Source of the DNA: Bog-756 sp963704585
Lineage (GTDB): Bacteria; Actinomycetota; Acidimicrobiia; Acidimicrobiales; RAAP-2
Reading direction: 5' to 3'
Assembly: GCA_963704585.1 (NCBI GenBank)
Contig: OY969919.1
Coordinates: 930,001 to 994,000 of the forward strand
Length of the DNA: 64,000 nucleotides
This document shows, piece after piece, positions 17,461-26,074 of this stretch. Within the stretch, counting starts at the first letter, position 1, and each line of letters opens with the position of its first letter. The notes beneath the pieces are model-generated. The model saw nothing but the letters and a program-made list of their open reading frames with translations, made no database searches and was not told the DNA's origin. A program made the position numbers and the translations under genes.

Positions 17461-19299
17461 TCAGCCGGCGGTGGTCGCGGTGTTGGAGAGGACGGTCGTG
17501 CCGCCCGCCGAGTTGGTCGCCGTCACCGACACCGCGAGGTAGGAGCCGAGATCGCTCGAAGCCAACACGTAGGACGTGCCCGTCGCACCCGCGATCGGCG
17601 CGCACCGCGTTCCGGTCGCGTTGCAGTCCTCCCACTGGTAGGCGAACGAGATCGACGGTGTCCCGCTCCAGGTTCCCGACGACACGGTGTACGACACGCC
17701 GACGGCGGGCTCCCCGTTGGCAGCCACCACCGGAGGGCTGACGACCGCGGGGAGGACCGCGGGGATCGCTGCGGCCGTCGGCGGCGTGGTCACGTCCGCG
17801 GAGCCGCCGCCATTGGACGCGGTCACCGTGCACTCGATGGTCGAGCCGACGTCGCCCGACCCGACGGTATAGGTCGGGCCCGTGGCGCCGCCGATCGGCG
17901 TGCAGATCGTGCCCGAGGAGTCGCAGTCGCTCCACTGGTAGGACAAGGCGATCGGCTGCGTCCCGTTCCAGGATCCCGTGCCGGTGGTGAGCACGTCGCC
18001 CACCACCACGTTGCCGGTCGGGACACCCGGCGCGGTGAGCATCACAGGTGCGACCGGCGACGTCGGCACCACGACGGTCACCGACGCGATGCCGTTCGTG
18101 GCCGTGGACTGCGGCGTCGAAGTCGCCGCGGTGAGGGTGCTCGAGTCGGTCGTGACCGGCTGCGTCGGCGTCGCCTCGAGCCCGAGGGTCATGCTCACAC
18201 TTCCACCCGCGGGGATGGTCCCGAGCGCGCACTGCTCACCCGCGAGGATCTGGTGCGGAACCCGTCCCCCGGAGCTCGTGTAGAAGAGGCCGCACGAGCC
18301 GCCGCCCATCGCACCGAGGAACGGGAAGGTGCTGTACGTCCAGTCGTCGACGGTCGCGTTGAAGGCGGGCGTGTCGCCGCTGTTGGTGACGGTGATCGTC
18401 CGGTCGAAGTTGGAGCCCTGCGGGACGGGGTCCGGGTTCGTCGCCGACACCGCCAGGCGCGCGCCGGTGCCGAGCACGGTAACCGTGTTGGAGGTCGCCA
18501 CGTCTCCGGCCCGTGACGACTGCACGACCTGGTCGGCGGTGTCAGCCGACGAGGTGACCTGCGCGGACGGGCCCGATTGGGGCTCGAAGGTCCACACGAC
18601 GGTGATCGAGCCGCCGGGCGCAATCCCGCCCATCGCACACCACAGTTCGGAGTCGTAGGGGATGCAGGTGGTGCCGAGCGGCTGGCTGAGCACGCTCTCG
18701 GGTGCGCCATAGCCGGGCATCGGCGTCTGGGTGATGAACCCCCCGGCCGTGCCATTGCCCGCGTTGGTCACCGTGAGCGTCCCGGTGATCGATTGCCCGA
18801 GGTCGATGGTGGACGGACTCAGCGAGACGGCGGTCTCCAGCTCGGGGAGCCCCCACTGCCAGGTGACCGTGACCGTGTTGGACGGGCCGGCCACGGTAGC
18901 CGACGCCGAGACCCCCGAGCCGATCGCGGCCGGTGGCGTGCCGGTCAGCGTCGCGACCGTCACGATGGTGGTCGGTCCGAGCGTGAGGCTGCAGTGACGG
19001 ACGCGGGGCGCCGTCGTCGGCGTGGTGCACGTGACCCCGGTTGCGGGCGCGAGCGCGACGGTCGGCGCGCCGGGCGTCACGGCGGGGAGGGTGACGGTGA
19101 ACCGGGGGTGCAGGGTGCGCCTGCCCGTATTGGTCAGTGTGACCGTCGAGGTGGCGGTCTGCCCGGGCGTGAGGCCGGCGGGGGGCTGCGTGGCCGCCAG
19201 GATCACGGTCGACGTCGCCGCCGCCGGCCCGGCGGACGCGAGAAGCCCGGTGAACACGAGCAGGAGGGCGCCGACGGCGGTGCGGGTCGGCAGGTGCAT
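17461..19299 (-). CDS. Secreted surface protein with DUF11-like and Ig-like repeats
   Basis: A 612-residue exported protein; the ATG at 19299 follows GAGGGGAG. Residues 1-28 are a signal peptide (RTAVGALLLVFTGLLASAGPAAA). The mature part has three or more DUF11-type beta domains (TVTLTNTGRRTLHPRF, GTLTVTNAGNGTAGGF, TITVTNSGDTPAFN), then two Ig-like repeats with the matching ALSYQWSDCDSSGTICTPIG and FAYQWEDCNATGTRCAPIAG strands, each with a Cys pair. No sortase motif or C-terminal anchor is visible. It is probably an adhesive or structural cell-wall protein, and it is out of place in a catabolic cluster. Confidence 0.8.
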   Translation of the reverse strand: MHLPTRTAVGALLLVFTGLLASAGPAAATSTVILAATQPPAGLTPGQTATSTVTLTNTGRRTLHPRFTVTLPAVTPGAPTVALAPATGVTCTTPTTAPRVRHCSLTLGPTTIVTVATLTGTPPAAIGSGVSASATVAGPSNTVTVTWQWGLPELETAVSLSPSTIDLGQSITGTLTVTNAGNGTAGGFITQTPMPGYGAPESVLSQPLGTTCIPYDSELWCAMGGIAPGGSITVVWTFEPQSGPSAQVTSSADTADQVVQSSRAGDVATSNTVTVLGTGARLAVSATNPDPVPQGSNFDRTITVTNSGDTPAFNATVDDWTYSTFPFLGAMGGGSCGLFYTSSGGRVPHQILAGEQCALGTIPAGGSVSMTLGLEATPTQPVTTDSSTLTAATSTPQSTATNGIASVTVVVPTSPVAPVMLTAPGVPTGNVVVGDVLTTGTGSWNGTQPIALSYQWSDCDSSGTICTPIGGATGPTYTVGSGDVGSTIECTVTASNGGGSADVTTPPTAAAIPAVLPAVVSPPVVAANGEPAVGVSYTVSSGTWSGTPSISFAYQWEDCNATGTRCAPIAGATGTSYVLASSDLGSYLAVSVTATNSAGGTTVLSNTATTAG

Positions 19300-19464
19300 G
19301 GTCGTGGCTCCCCTCTCGGGCGCGGCCCGTGCACCACGCAGGAGAGCGTGTGCACCACCGCCAACGGGCAGGCTCGACGCCATTGTCCGGCCGCGCGCGC
19401 GGCGCGTCAAGGTGAGACACAGAAGATGAGGGGATTCTCATGGTTCGGCCCGCGACTGCCGCGC

Positions 19465-19520
19465 CGGCCACGGCACTGCCGTCAGCGTGTGACGGCCACG
19501 GCTCTGCCGTTAGCGTGTGA
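19465..19520. repeat. Tandem 28-bp repeat, each with a small hairpin
   Basis: Two adjacent 28-bp units (19465-19492 and 19493-19520) differ at two bases. Each contains a stem-loop, ACGGC-ACT-GCCGT in the first and ACGGC-TCT-GCCGT in the second. They lie 20-75 bp beyond the stop of the zinc alcohol dehydrogenase gene on the leftward strand, where its transcript would end, and upstream of the surface-protein gene. A tandem terminator or attenuator is possible. Confidence 0.55.
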
Positions 19521-19540
19521 CGGCGCGGCGCGGTGGGAGC

Positions 19541-20647
19541 TCAGAAGGTGAGCACGCCCCGCGCGAGCTTGCCCGCCTCCATGTCCTCGACGATCTCACG
19601 GAAACCTTCGACCGGTCGTTGCTCGGTCACGAGCTCGTCGAGCATGAGCCGGCCGGAGAGGTAGAGCTCGACCATCAGCGGGATGTCGTGGTGCGGCCTC
19701 GACGACCCGTACCGGCAGCCGAGCAGGCCGCGGTCGACGTAGGCCAGCGCGTTGACGTCGACGGCGACTTCGGTCCCCTGCGGTGGGATTCCGATCGCGA
19801 GCGCGTTGCCGCCCCAGTCGAGCACGTCGAGCGCGTTCCGCAGCACCGCGGGGTGCCCCACGCAGTCGAAAGCCCAGCTGACCCCTCCGGTCCATCCCAG
19901 CGCACCCGACACCCGGTCCGGTCCGGGAGGCACGATCTCGCGGATCGCGGCGACTGCATCGGTGGCCGACGCATCGACGAAGTGCGTCGCACCGAACTGC
20001 CGGGCGAGCGGCTCCTTCGACGCAAGGGTGTCGACCGCGACGATGCGGCTCGCGCCGGCGAGCCGCAGACCCTGGATCACGTTGAGGCCGACCCCGCCGA
20101 CGCCGAAGACGGCCGCGGTCTCCCCCGGTTGCACCCGGGCGCGGTTGAGGACGGATCCGACCCCGGTGAGGACGCCGCACCCGATGAGGCAGGCCGAGGT
20201 GAGCGGGACGTCCTTCGAGATCTTGACGGCCTGCACCTCCGCCACGACGGTCGACTCGGCGAAGACCGACGTCGCCGCGAAGTTCGAGGCCGGCTCGCCC
20301 TTGTAGGTGAAGGGCGTGGACACGTTGCCGAGCGTCTTCACGCACCAGGTGGGATGGCCGGTGGCGCACGCCCGACACGTGCCGCAGCTCGCGAGCGTCG
20401 CGATCACCACGTGATCGCCGACCTTGACCGAGCGGACCTCCGATCCCACCGCTTCGACCACGCCGGCGCCCTCGTGGCCGAGCACCGACGGCGCCTTCCA
20501 CGGGATGGTCCCGTTGATGACGGAGAGGTCGCTGTGGCAGACCCCGGCGGCGCCGATCGCGACCCGCACCTCGTTGGGTCCCGGACCGCGCACGTCCAGC
20601 TCGTCGGTGACCTCCACGTCGTCACCCAGATAGACGATGCCTCGCAC
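19541..20647 (-). CDS. Zinc-dependent alcohol dehydrogenase (MDR family)
   Basis: A 368-residue medium-chain dehydrogenase. The GTG at 20647 follows AGGAG; the long frame upstream is the antisense or off-frame side of the ligase gene. Catalytic-zinc residues are in GVCHSDLS and LGHEGAGVVE, four structural-zinc cysteines lie in CGTCRACATGHPTWC, and the coenzyme loop is VFGVGGVGLNVIQG. It resembles the class-III-like and NDMA-dependent alcohol dehydrogenases of actinobacteria. It would oxidise a primary alcohol to the aldehyde with NAD. It is 68 bp downstream of the FadD3-like gene, so part of that operon; a side-chain or terminal alcohol of a steroid is a reasonable guess. Confidence 0.88.
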   Translation of the reverse strand: MRGIVYLGDDVEVTDELDVRGPGPNEVRVAIGAAGVCHSDLSVINGTIPWKAPSVLGHEGAGVVEAVGSEVRSVKVGDHVVIATLASCGTCRACATGHPTWCVKTLGNVSTPFTYKGEPASNFAATSVFAESTVVAEVQAVKISKDVPLTSACLIGCGVLTGVGSVLNRARVQPGETAAVFGVGGVGLNVIQGLRLAGASRIVAVDTLASKEPLARQFGATHFVDASATDAVAAIREIVPPGPDRVSGALGWTGGVSWAFDCVGHPAVLRNALDVLDWGGNALAIGIPPQGTEVAVDVNALAYVDRGLLGCRYGSSRPHHDIPLMVELYLSGRLMLDELVTEQRPVEGFREIVEDMEAGKLARGVLTF

Positions 20648-20715
20648 CTGTTGCTCCTCTCCTCGACGCCTGTCGGCGCTCTCTTCTTCCGGTGCCTGAC
20701 CCGCGTGCGGTCGGC

Positions 20716-22392
20716 TCAACCGTCCTTCGCATACTGCTCGCGCAGCTCGCGCTTGAGCACCTTGCCGCTCGCGTTGAGCGGGAACGACTCGACACTTCGC
20801 ACCGAGCGCGGGACCTTGTAATTGGCCAGCCGCTCCCGCGCCCAGGTGACGAGGTCGTCCTCGAACCCGCCCGGTGCATCCTCGGTCGGGACGACCAGCG
20901 CGAGGCCGACCTCGCCCATCCGCCGGTCGGGGACACCCACGACCGCGACCTGCCCGACCGCCGGATGGCCGCGCAGGACCGCTTCGACCTCGGCCGGGTA
21001 GACGTTGAACCCGCCGCTTACGTACATGTCCTTCAGGCGGTCGGTGACCACGACGTTGCCGTCCGGGTCCATGATCCCGACGTCGCCGGTGTGGAGCCAG
21101 CCCTCGGCGTCGATCGCCGCCGCGGTGGCGTCGGGATCGTTGAAGTAGCCCTGCATCACGTTGTACCCGCGCACCACGATCTCGCCAGGCTGGCCGCGCG
21201 GTTGCTCCGCCCCGTCGGTGTCGACCACCCGGACCTCCACGTCGGGGATCGCGCGCCCCGAGGTCCCCGCGATGATCTCGGCCGGGTCGCCGCGGCGGCA
21301 CATGGTCACCGTGCCGGTGGCCTCGGTCAGCCCGTATGCGGTGAGCACGGTCTCGACACCGACGTCGTCCCAGAGCCGGCGGACCAGCTCGACCGGTACG
21401 ACGGCGGCGCCGGTGACCACCAGGCGAAGGCTGCTCAGGTCGAACTTGTCGCGGTCGGGGTGGTCGAGGATGGACTGGAAGACGGTCGGCGGTCCCGGTA
21501 GGACCGACACCCGCTCCTCGGCGACCCGCTCGACGAGCAGGTCGACGTCGAAGACGGGCTCGGGCAGCATCGTCGCCCCGGTCATGAGGCACGCCAGGAT
21601 GCCCGCCTTGTACCCGAAGGTATGGAAGAACGGGTTCACGATGAGGTAGCGGTCGCCGTGGGCGAGGCCGACCACCTCGGACCATGTGGCGAAGGTGCGC
21701 AGCGTCTGCGCGTGGGTGCTCATGGCGCCCTTCGGGCGGCCGGTGGTTCCCGACGTGAAGACGAGATCGGAGAGGTCGCCGGGGGTGATCGACGCGGTGC
21801 GACCGGCCGCGACGTCGGGCGAGATCGAGCCGCCCTCGGCGAGGAAATCCTCCCAGTGGACGATCTGGTCCCCGCGGGCTGCGCCCGCCGGACCGGTCGA
21901 CGACCGAAGGACCACGACCCGCTCGAGGTCCCGCAGGCCCGGACCGTCCGCCAACGTCTCTGCGAGCTGGGCCGGGTAGTCGTTGCCGAGGAAGCCCTCG
22001 ACCGTGAAGAGCAGCCGCGCGCCCGACGCGCCGAGGATGTACGCGGCCTCCGCGCCCTTGAACCGCGTGTTGAGCGGCACGAGGAGCGCGCCCGCGCCGA
22101 CCGCTCCCAACGCGGCGACGACCCACTCGGCACAGTTCGGCGCCCAGATCGCGACCCGGTCGCCGCGGTCGATTCCGTTGGCCACCACCGCGCGGGTCGC
22201 CGCGGCGACCGCCTCCGCGAGCTCGTCGAAGGTGAGCCGGGTGACGGTCCCGTCCGGACCGAGGCGGTCGACGAGCGCGAGCGAACCCCCGAACCGTGCG
22301 GCCGCGTCCTCGACCAGCCCGGCGATCGTGCCCCACTGCAGGTCACCGCGCGGATCGGTCACATCTGACACGCCGTCAGGGTAATCGATCAT
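20716..22392 (-). CDS. fadD3: FadD3-like acyl-CoA ligase (HIP-CoA ligase type)
   Basis: A 558-residue ANL ligase with the usual LVFTSGTTGRPKGAM, TAYGLTEATG, TDRLKDMYVSGGFNVYPAEV and LNASGKVLKRELRE motifs. Several less general stretches recall M. tuberculosis FadD3: NPFFHTFGYKAGILACL, VLPGPPTVFQSILDHP and DLSSLRLVVTGAAVVPVELV. FadD3 attaches CoA to the propionate side chain of the C/D-ring fragment (HIP) left after steroid A/B-ring breakage. The next two upstream genes are IpdF- and FadE30-like, as in mycobacteria, which supports the call. The start is uncertain: ATG 22392 has a weak ribosome site, and a GTG 21 bp further in is possible. Confidence 0.82.
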   Translation of the reverse strand: MIDYPDGVSDVTDPRGDLQWGTIAGLVEDAAARFGGSLALVDRLGPDGTVTRLTFDELAEAVAAATRAVVANGIDRGDRVAIWAPNCAEWVVAALGAVGAGALLVPLNTRFKGAEAAYILGASGARLLFTVEGFLGNDYPAQLAETLADGPGLRDLERVVVLRSSTGPAGAARGDQIVHWEDFLAEGGSISPDVAAGRTASITPGDLSDLVFTSGTTGRPKGAMSTHAQTLRTFATWSEVVGLAHGDRYLIVNPFFHTFGYKAGILACLMTGATMLPEPVFDVDLLVERVAEERVSVLPGPPTVFQSILDHPDRDKFDLSSLRLVVTGAAVVPVELVRRLWDDVGVETVLTAYGLTEATGTVTMCRRGDPAEIIAGTSGRAIPDVEVRVVDTDGAEQPRGQPGEIVVRGYNVMQGYFNDPDATAAAIDAEGWLHTGDVGIMDPDGNVVVTDRLKDMYVSGGFNVYPAEVEAVLRGHPAVGQVAVVGVPDRRMGEVGLALVVPTEDAPGGFEDDLVTWARERLANYKVPRSVRSVESFPLNASGKVLKRELREQYAKDG

Positions 22393-22413
22393 CCCGCCGG
22401 CACGACCGGCGGC

Positions 22414-23223
22414 TCAAGGGTGCTGGCTGCTCACCGACACGACCTCGCCGGTCAGGTAGGTCGCGTATCCGCTCGCGAGGAACGCGATGACGGTGGCGAC
22501 CTCCCAGACCTCGGCGCCGCGGCCGAACGCCTCGCGGCGGCTGAGCTCGGCGAGCTCCTCGTCGGGCATCACGCGGTTGAGGAAGGGGTGGACGGCGAGG
22601 CTCGGCGAGACCGCGTTGATCCGCACGCCGTGGGGCGCTGCTTCCATCGCGGCGCATCGGGTGAGGGCCATCACACCCGCCTTGGCCGCGGCGTAGTGGG
22701 CCTGCCGGGCCTGCGCCCGCCAGCCGAGCACCGACGCGTTGTTGACGATCACCCCGCCCTCGCCCCGGGCGTAGAAGTGTCCGAGCGCGGCGCGCATGCA
22801 GCGGAACGTCCCGTTGAGGGTCACGTCGAGGACGATCGACCACTCCTCGTCGGTCATCGTGGCGACCTCGGCCTGCCCGCCGAGACCGGCGTTGTTGACC
22901 GCCACGTCGAAGCGGCCGTGCCGGTCGGCGGCGGCGTCGTAGAGTGCCCGGACCTGGGCGTCGTCGGTCACGTCGCAGACCACCGCGAGCGGTCGCTCCG
23001 CGCAGCCCGGGAGCTCGGCGAGCGTGTCGGCCGCCTCCTCGATCCGACGGGCGTGCGCATCGGAGACCACGACGGTCGCCCCCTCCTCGACGCACCGCTT
23101 GGCCGTCGCGAAGCCGATGCCGGTGCCCGCGGCCGCGGTGACGACGACCACCTTCCCCTCGAGAAGCCGGTGGCCGGCCGGTGGTTCGGGCAGCGCCCGC
23201 TCGGTCGATCCTCCGTCGCTCAC
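22414..23223 (-). CDS. ipdF: IpdF-like short-chain dehydrogenase
   Basis: A 269-residue SDR. It has LLEGKVVVVTAAAGTGIGFA (coenzyme loop), NNAGLGGQAEVATMTDEEW, VIVNNASVLGWRAQARQ with the catalytic Ser, and HYAAAKAGVMALTRC with Tyr and Lys. The C-terminus ending YLTGEVVSVSSQHP matches my memory of M. tuberculosis IpdF (Rv3559c), which oxidises the 5-hydroxy group of the CoA-bound C/D-ring intermediate. The ATG overlaps the stop of the FadE30-like gene (ATGA), so the two are translationally coupled. It is 21 bp upstream of the FadD3-like gene. Confidence 0.85.
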   Translation of the reverse strand: MSDGGSTERALPEPPAGHRLLEGKVVVVTAAAGTGIGFATAKRCVEEGATVVVSDAHARRIEEAADTLAELPGCAERPLAVVCDVTDDAQVRALYDAAADRHGRFDVAVNNAGLGGQAEVATMTDEEWSIVLDVTLNGTFRCMRAALGHFYARGEGGVIVNNASVLGWRAQARQAHYAAAKAGVMALTRCAAMEAAPHGVRINAVSPSLAVHPFLNRVMPDEELAELSRREAFGRGAEVWEVATVIAFLASGYATYLTGEVVSVSSQHP

Positions 23224-24410
23224 CGCTTGTCCCCCTTCGGTTCGGGCGGCAGGCCGAGCACCCGCTCGCCGACGATGTTCCGCTGGATCTCGTTCGAGCC
23301 GCCGTAGATCGTCTCAGAACGGCTGAAGAGGAACGACCGCTGGACCTCGTCGAGCTCGTAGGGGGTCCCTTCGCAGACGAGGCCGGCCGGGCCGCGGACG
23401 TCCATCGCGAGCTCGCCGAGGCGCTGGTGCCACGACGCCCACGAGAGCTTCACGATCGACGCCTCGGGCGGAGCCACCGCCTCGTCGATCCGCGAGAGGC
23501 TCCGCAGGATGACATAGCGAAGGATCTCGAGCTCGGCGTAGGAGCGGACGAGCCGCTCGCGGAGCACCGGACGGGCGGCGGCGCCGTTGGCGCGCGCCTC
23601 GTCGAGCAGCCGGTCGAGCTCACGGCGGAACGACATCTGGTGGCCGAGCAGTCCGACCCCGCGCTCGAAGGCGAGCGTAGCGAGCGCGACGCGCCAGCCG
23701 TCCCCCACCTCGCCAACCACATGCGCCCTCTCGGTGCGCGCGCCGTCGAAGAAGACCTCGTTGAACTCGGACGTCTTCGTGAGCTGGGTGATCGGGCGCA
23801 CCTCGACGCCGGGCTGTTCCATCGGGACGAGGAGGTACGAGAGCCCCGTGTGCCGGACCGAGCCGGGCTCCGTCCGGCAGAGGACGAAGCACCAGTCTGC
23901 CTGGTGGGCGAGGGACGTCCAGACCTTTTGTCCGGTGACCACCCACTCGTCGCCGTCGAGCACGGCTTTGGTCTGCACATTGGCCAGGTCGCTGCCTGCA
24001 TCGGGCTCCGAGTACCCCTGACACCACAGCTCGGCCCCGGCCAGGATCGGCGGGAGGAACCGGGCCTGTTGCACCGCGGTCCCGTACTGGATCAGCGTCG
24101 GGCCGAGGAGGCCCTCGCCGAGAACGCCGACCCGGCCCGGTGCCTTCGCCCGGACGTACTCCTCGTTGAAGATCACCTGCTGGGCGATCGACGCACCGCG
24201 ACCGCCGTGCTCGGTGGGCCAGCCGACCCCGGTCCAGCCGCCCGACGCGAGGATGCGCTCCCAAGCGAGGCGCGTCTCGAAGCCGTAGGTCTCGTCGCCC
24301 GAACCGCCTCGACCGCCGAGGGCAGCGAACTCGCCGACCACGTGGGTCTCGAGCCACGACCGCACCTCCTTGCGGAACGCCTCGTCTTCGGGTCGGTCTC
24401 TGAGGTCCAT
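23220..24410 (-). CDS. fadE30: FadE30-like acyl-CoA dehydrogenase
   Basis: A 396-residue acyl-CoA dehydrogenase. It has GVGWPTEHGGRGASIAQQV, LWCQGYSEPDAGSDLANVQT (flavin and substrate region), GQKVWTSLAHQADWCFVL, SEFNEVFFDGARTE and the C-terminal IYGGSNEIQRNIVGERVLG. These blocks, in particular LWCQGYSEP and the FSRSETIYGGSNEIQRNI ending, resemble M. tuberculosis FadE30, which desaturates a C/D-ring CoA thioester from the HIP pathway. It is first in a leftward operon (fadE30, ipdF, fadD3, alcohol dehydrogenase) with a four-base overlap to ipdF. The 320-bp divergent gap to msrB holds its promoter. Confidence 0.87.
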   Translation of the reverse strand: MDLRDRPEDEAFRKEVRSWLETHVVGEFAALGGRGGSGDETYGFETRLAWERILASGGWTGVGWPTEHGGRGASIAQQVIFNEEYVRAKAPGRVGVLGEGLLGPTLIQYGTAVQQARFLPPILAGAELWCQGYSEPDAGSDLANVQTKAVLDGDEWVVTGQKVWTSLAHQADWCFVLCRTEPGSVRHTGLSYLLVPMEQPGVEVRPITQLTKTSEFNEVFFDGARTERAHVVGEVGDGWRVALATLAFERGVGLLGHQMSFRRELDRLLDEARANGAAARPVLRERLVRSYAELEILRYVILRSLSRIDEAVAPPEASIVKLSWASWHQRLGELAMDVRGPAGLVCEGTPYELDEVQRSFLFSRSETIYGGSNEIQRNIVGERVLGLPPEPKGDKR

Positions 24411-24730
24411 GCTCGCGGCGGCCGCGGTGGTGGCTAGGCGGGTCGTCGGGGACGGGTGCGGCGGGTCGGCCGTGTCCCGGACGGTGCTCCCGACCAGGTG
24501 GCGGGCGACTCGACGTTACCAAACCGCCCCGGGGCGACCGACTGTCCAGGACCTGGTGGGGTGCGCCGAGTCGCCGTGCCTGGCACGATCTCGGGAACAG
24601 CCCGGTCCGTGGCGGCGTTGGCGCGCGTGCAGTGCGTCGGCGGGACGGCCGCGGTCGCGGTCGATCCACGGCCGGCACGGCGCGCACCTCGGCGAGACCG
24701 AGGGCGACTCGAACCCCGAAGGAGGCAGCG
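24411..24730. other. 320-bp divergent intergenic region
   Basis: This lies between the leftward FadE30-like gene and the rightward msrB gene and must hold both promoters. I found no KstR-type box here. A perfect 5-1-5 palindrome, CCAGGACCTGG, is at 24546-24556, and a relatively A+T-rich spot (CGTTACCAAACC) lies at about 24512-24523. Neither matches the mycobacterial KstR2 pattern well. Confidence 0.4.
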
Positions 24731-25153
24731 ATGACAGAAGCGGTCGAGACCGGGGGCGAGCCCCGCCAGCTCACCGAGGACGAGTGGCGCGGGCGGCTCT
24801 CCGCCGAGCGGTACGCCGTCCTCCGGCAGAAGGGCACGGAGCCCGCGTGGTCGGGCGACCTATTGCACGTCGACGGGTCGGGGACGTTCAGCTGTGCCGG
24901 CTGTGGCGCCGTCCTCTTCACCACCGACGACAAGTTCGACTCGGGGTCCGGCTGGCCGAGCTTCACGCGCGCCGTCGAAGCGGGGACCGTCGACGAGCAC
25001 GATGACACCTCGTACGGGATGCACCGAACCGAGATCACCTGCGCGCACTGCGGCGGCCACCTCGGCCACGTCTTCCCCGACGGGCCCGGGCCGACCGGGC
25101 TCCGCTACTGCGTCAACTCCCTCTCACTCGAGTACGAGCCCGGCACGACCTGA
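24731..25153 (+). CDS. msrB: Peptide-methionine (R)-S-oxide reductase
   Basis: A 140-residue MsrB; the ATG follows GAAGGAGG. Zinc ligands are Cys55 and Cys58 (CAGC) and Cys104 and Cys107 (CAHC). GSGWPSF is at 72-78, and the catalytic cysteine is Cys127 in RYCVNSLSL. It reduces the R epimer of methionine sulfoxide in proteins, using thioredoxin, and acts in the cytoplasm. Complete and normal length. Its 3' end overlaps the convergent small reading frame at 25105 by 49 bp. Confidence 0.95.
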   Translation: MTEAVETGGEPRQLTEDEWRGRLSAERYAVLRQKGTEPAWSGDLLHVDGSGTFSCAGCGAVLFTTDDKFDSGSGWPSFTRAVEAGTVDEHDDTSYGMHRTEITCAHCGGHLGHVFPDGPGPTGLRYCVNSLSLEYEPGTT

Positions 25154-25374
25154 ACGGACCGTGCGCCGGGCGCCACGAGCCGCTCCTCGAGCAGCGCGAA
25201 GAGATCGCCGAGCGCGAGCGCCTCGGTCCGCCCTCCGCTCCGGAGCAGCACCCGGTCGGCGTCGGCGAGGGCCTGGCAAGCCGCGAACGCCTCGTCCTTC
25301 GAGAGTCGGACCTCGCGAACGAACGTGGCGCGCCGCGGCTCAGGCCCCGGCACCGACCGGCGAGCCGTCGGCAT
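25105..25374 (-). CDS. Small hypothetical protein downstream of ssb
   Basis: A leftward frame of up to 89 residues whose last 70 residues look like real protein: FVREVRLSKDEAFAACQALA, then LLRSGGRTEALALGDLFALL, ending VQVVPGSYSSERELTQ. It would start at ATG 25374 or GTG 25353, just inside the end of ssb, an arrangement usual for coupled genes here. The helix-rich Ala/Leu pattern suggests a small folded domain. Its 49-bp overlap with the end of msrB on the other strand counts against it. No family recognised. Confidence 0.45.
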   Translation of the reverse strand: MPTARRSVPGPEPRRATFVREVRLSKDEAFAACQALADADRVLLRSGGRTEALALGDLFALLEERLVAPGARSVQVVPGSYSSERELTQ

Positions 25375-25780
25375 CCGAGGCGTCGGGGGCGACCGGTCCG
25401 CCGTCACCTGCGTGGTGTCGCTCGACCTTGTGCACGTCGACGGTGGCGAAGCGCAGGCTGGCACCGACCTCGTCCGCCACGATCTCGACCTTGGTGCGCC
25501 GGTCGCCTTCCTCGGTCTCCCAGCTGCGCTGTTCGAGACGTCCGCTCACCACGACGCGCATCCCCTTGGTGAGGCTGAGGGCGACGTTCTCGGCCAGCTC
25601 CCGCCAGGTGACCACGTCGAAGAAGGAGGTCGACTCCTCCCACTGCTCGGTCTCGCGGTTCTGCCAACGGCGATTGACGGCGACCCCCAACGTGGTAGTG
25701 GCCTGGCCGTCGCGTGTGTAGCGGATCTCGGGATCCCGCGTGAGGTTCCCGGTGATGGTGGTGGTCGACGCAGTGCTCAA
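25340..25780 (-). CDS. ssb: Single-stranded DNA-binding protein
   Basis: A 146-residue OB-fold SSB. The start is a TTG at 25780 preceded by AAGGGAAG; there is no ATG or GTG at the right place, and the protein then begins STASTTTITGNLTRDPEIRY, as in mycobacterial SSB paralogues. NRETEQWEESTSFFDVVTWR and KGMRVVVSGRLEQRSWETEE are the DNA-binding strands. The tail ends PVAPDASDADGSPVGAGA and lacks the acidic DDDIPF-type tip that recruits repair proteins. It is therefore probably a second, specialised SSB; the main one should lie elsewhere next to rpsF/rpsR. Confidence 0.9.
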   Translation of the reverse strand: MSTASTTTITGNLTRDPEIRYTRDGQATTTLGVAVNRRWQNRETEQWEESTSFFDVVTWRELAENVALSLTKGMRVVVSGRLEQRSWETEEGDRRTKVEIVADEVGASLRFATVDVHKVERHHAGDGGPVAPDASDADGSPVGAGA

Positions 25781-26074
25781 GGCGCTTCCCTTCTCTCGTC
25801 TCGTTCGCCACGCAACGCGCCGGTCGGTCCGGTCGCGTGCCGCGGCCTGCGGCGGTGGCTGCGTCATGGTGCGGACCGCTCCTTGCCAGCGGTCGTCGCG
25901 GCACCCTTGCCGCCGACCTTGCACCCCACATCGGAGGCTGCAAGTGCAGCGGTGGCCGAGGCCCGGTCCGCCGCGCAGCACCGTCACCCGATCGCGGCGG
26001 CTGGACACCGCCGGCCAGCGGAGCTCGCGCGTACACTCGCCCGTCAGCCGTAGGACACCGGAAGGGAGCGGCCC

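Noticed and set aside
19541..22336. A 931-residue leftward frame that would fuse the alcohol dehydrogenase to an upstream stretch
   Set aside because: The upstream part is an off-frame shadow of the FadD3-like ligase; the dehydrogenase has its own GTG and ribosome site.
24546..24556. CCAGGACCTGG palindrome as a KstR2 operator
   Set aside because: It is perfectly symmetric but does not fit the mycobacterial KstR2 pattern (CAAG-NN-CTTG core); the arms are short.
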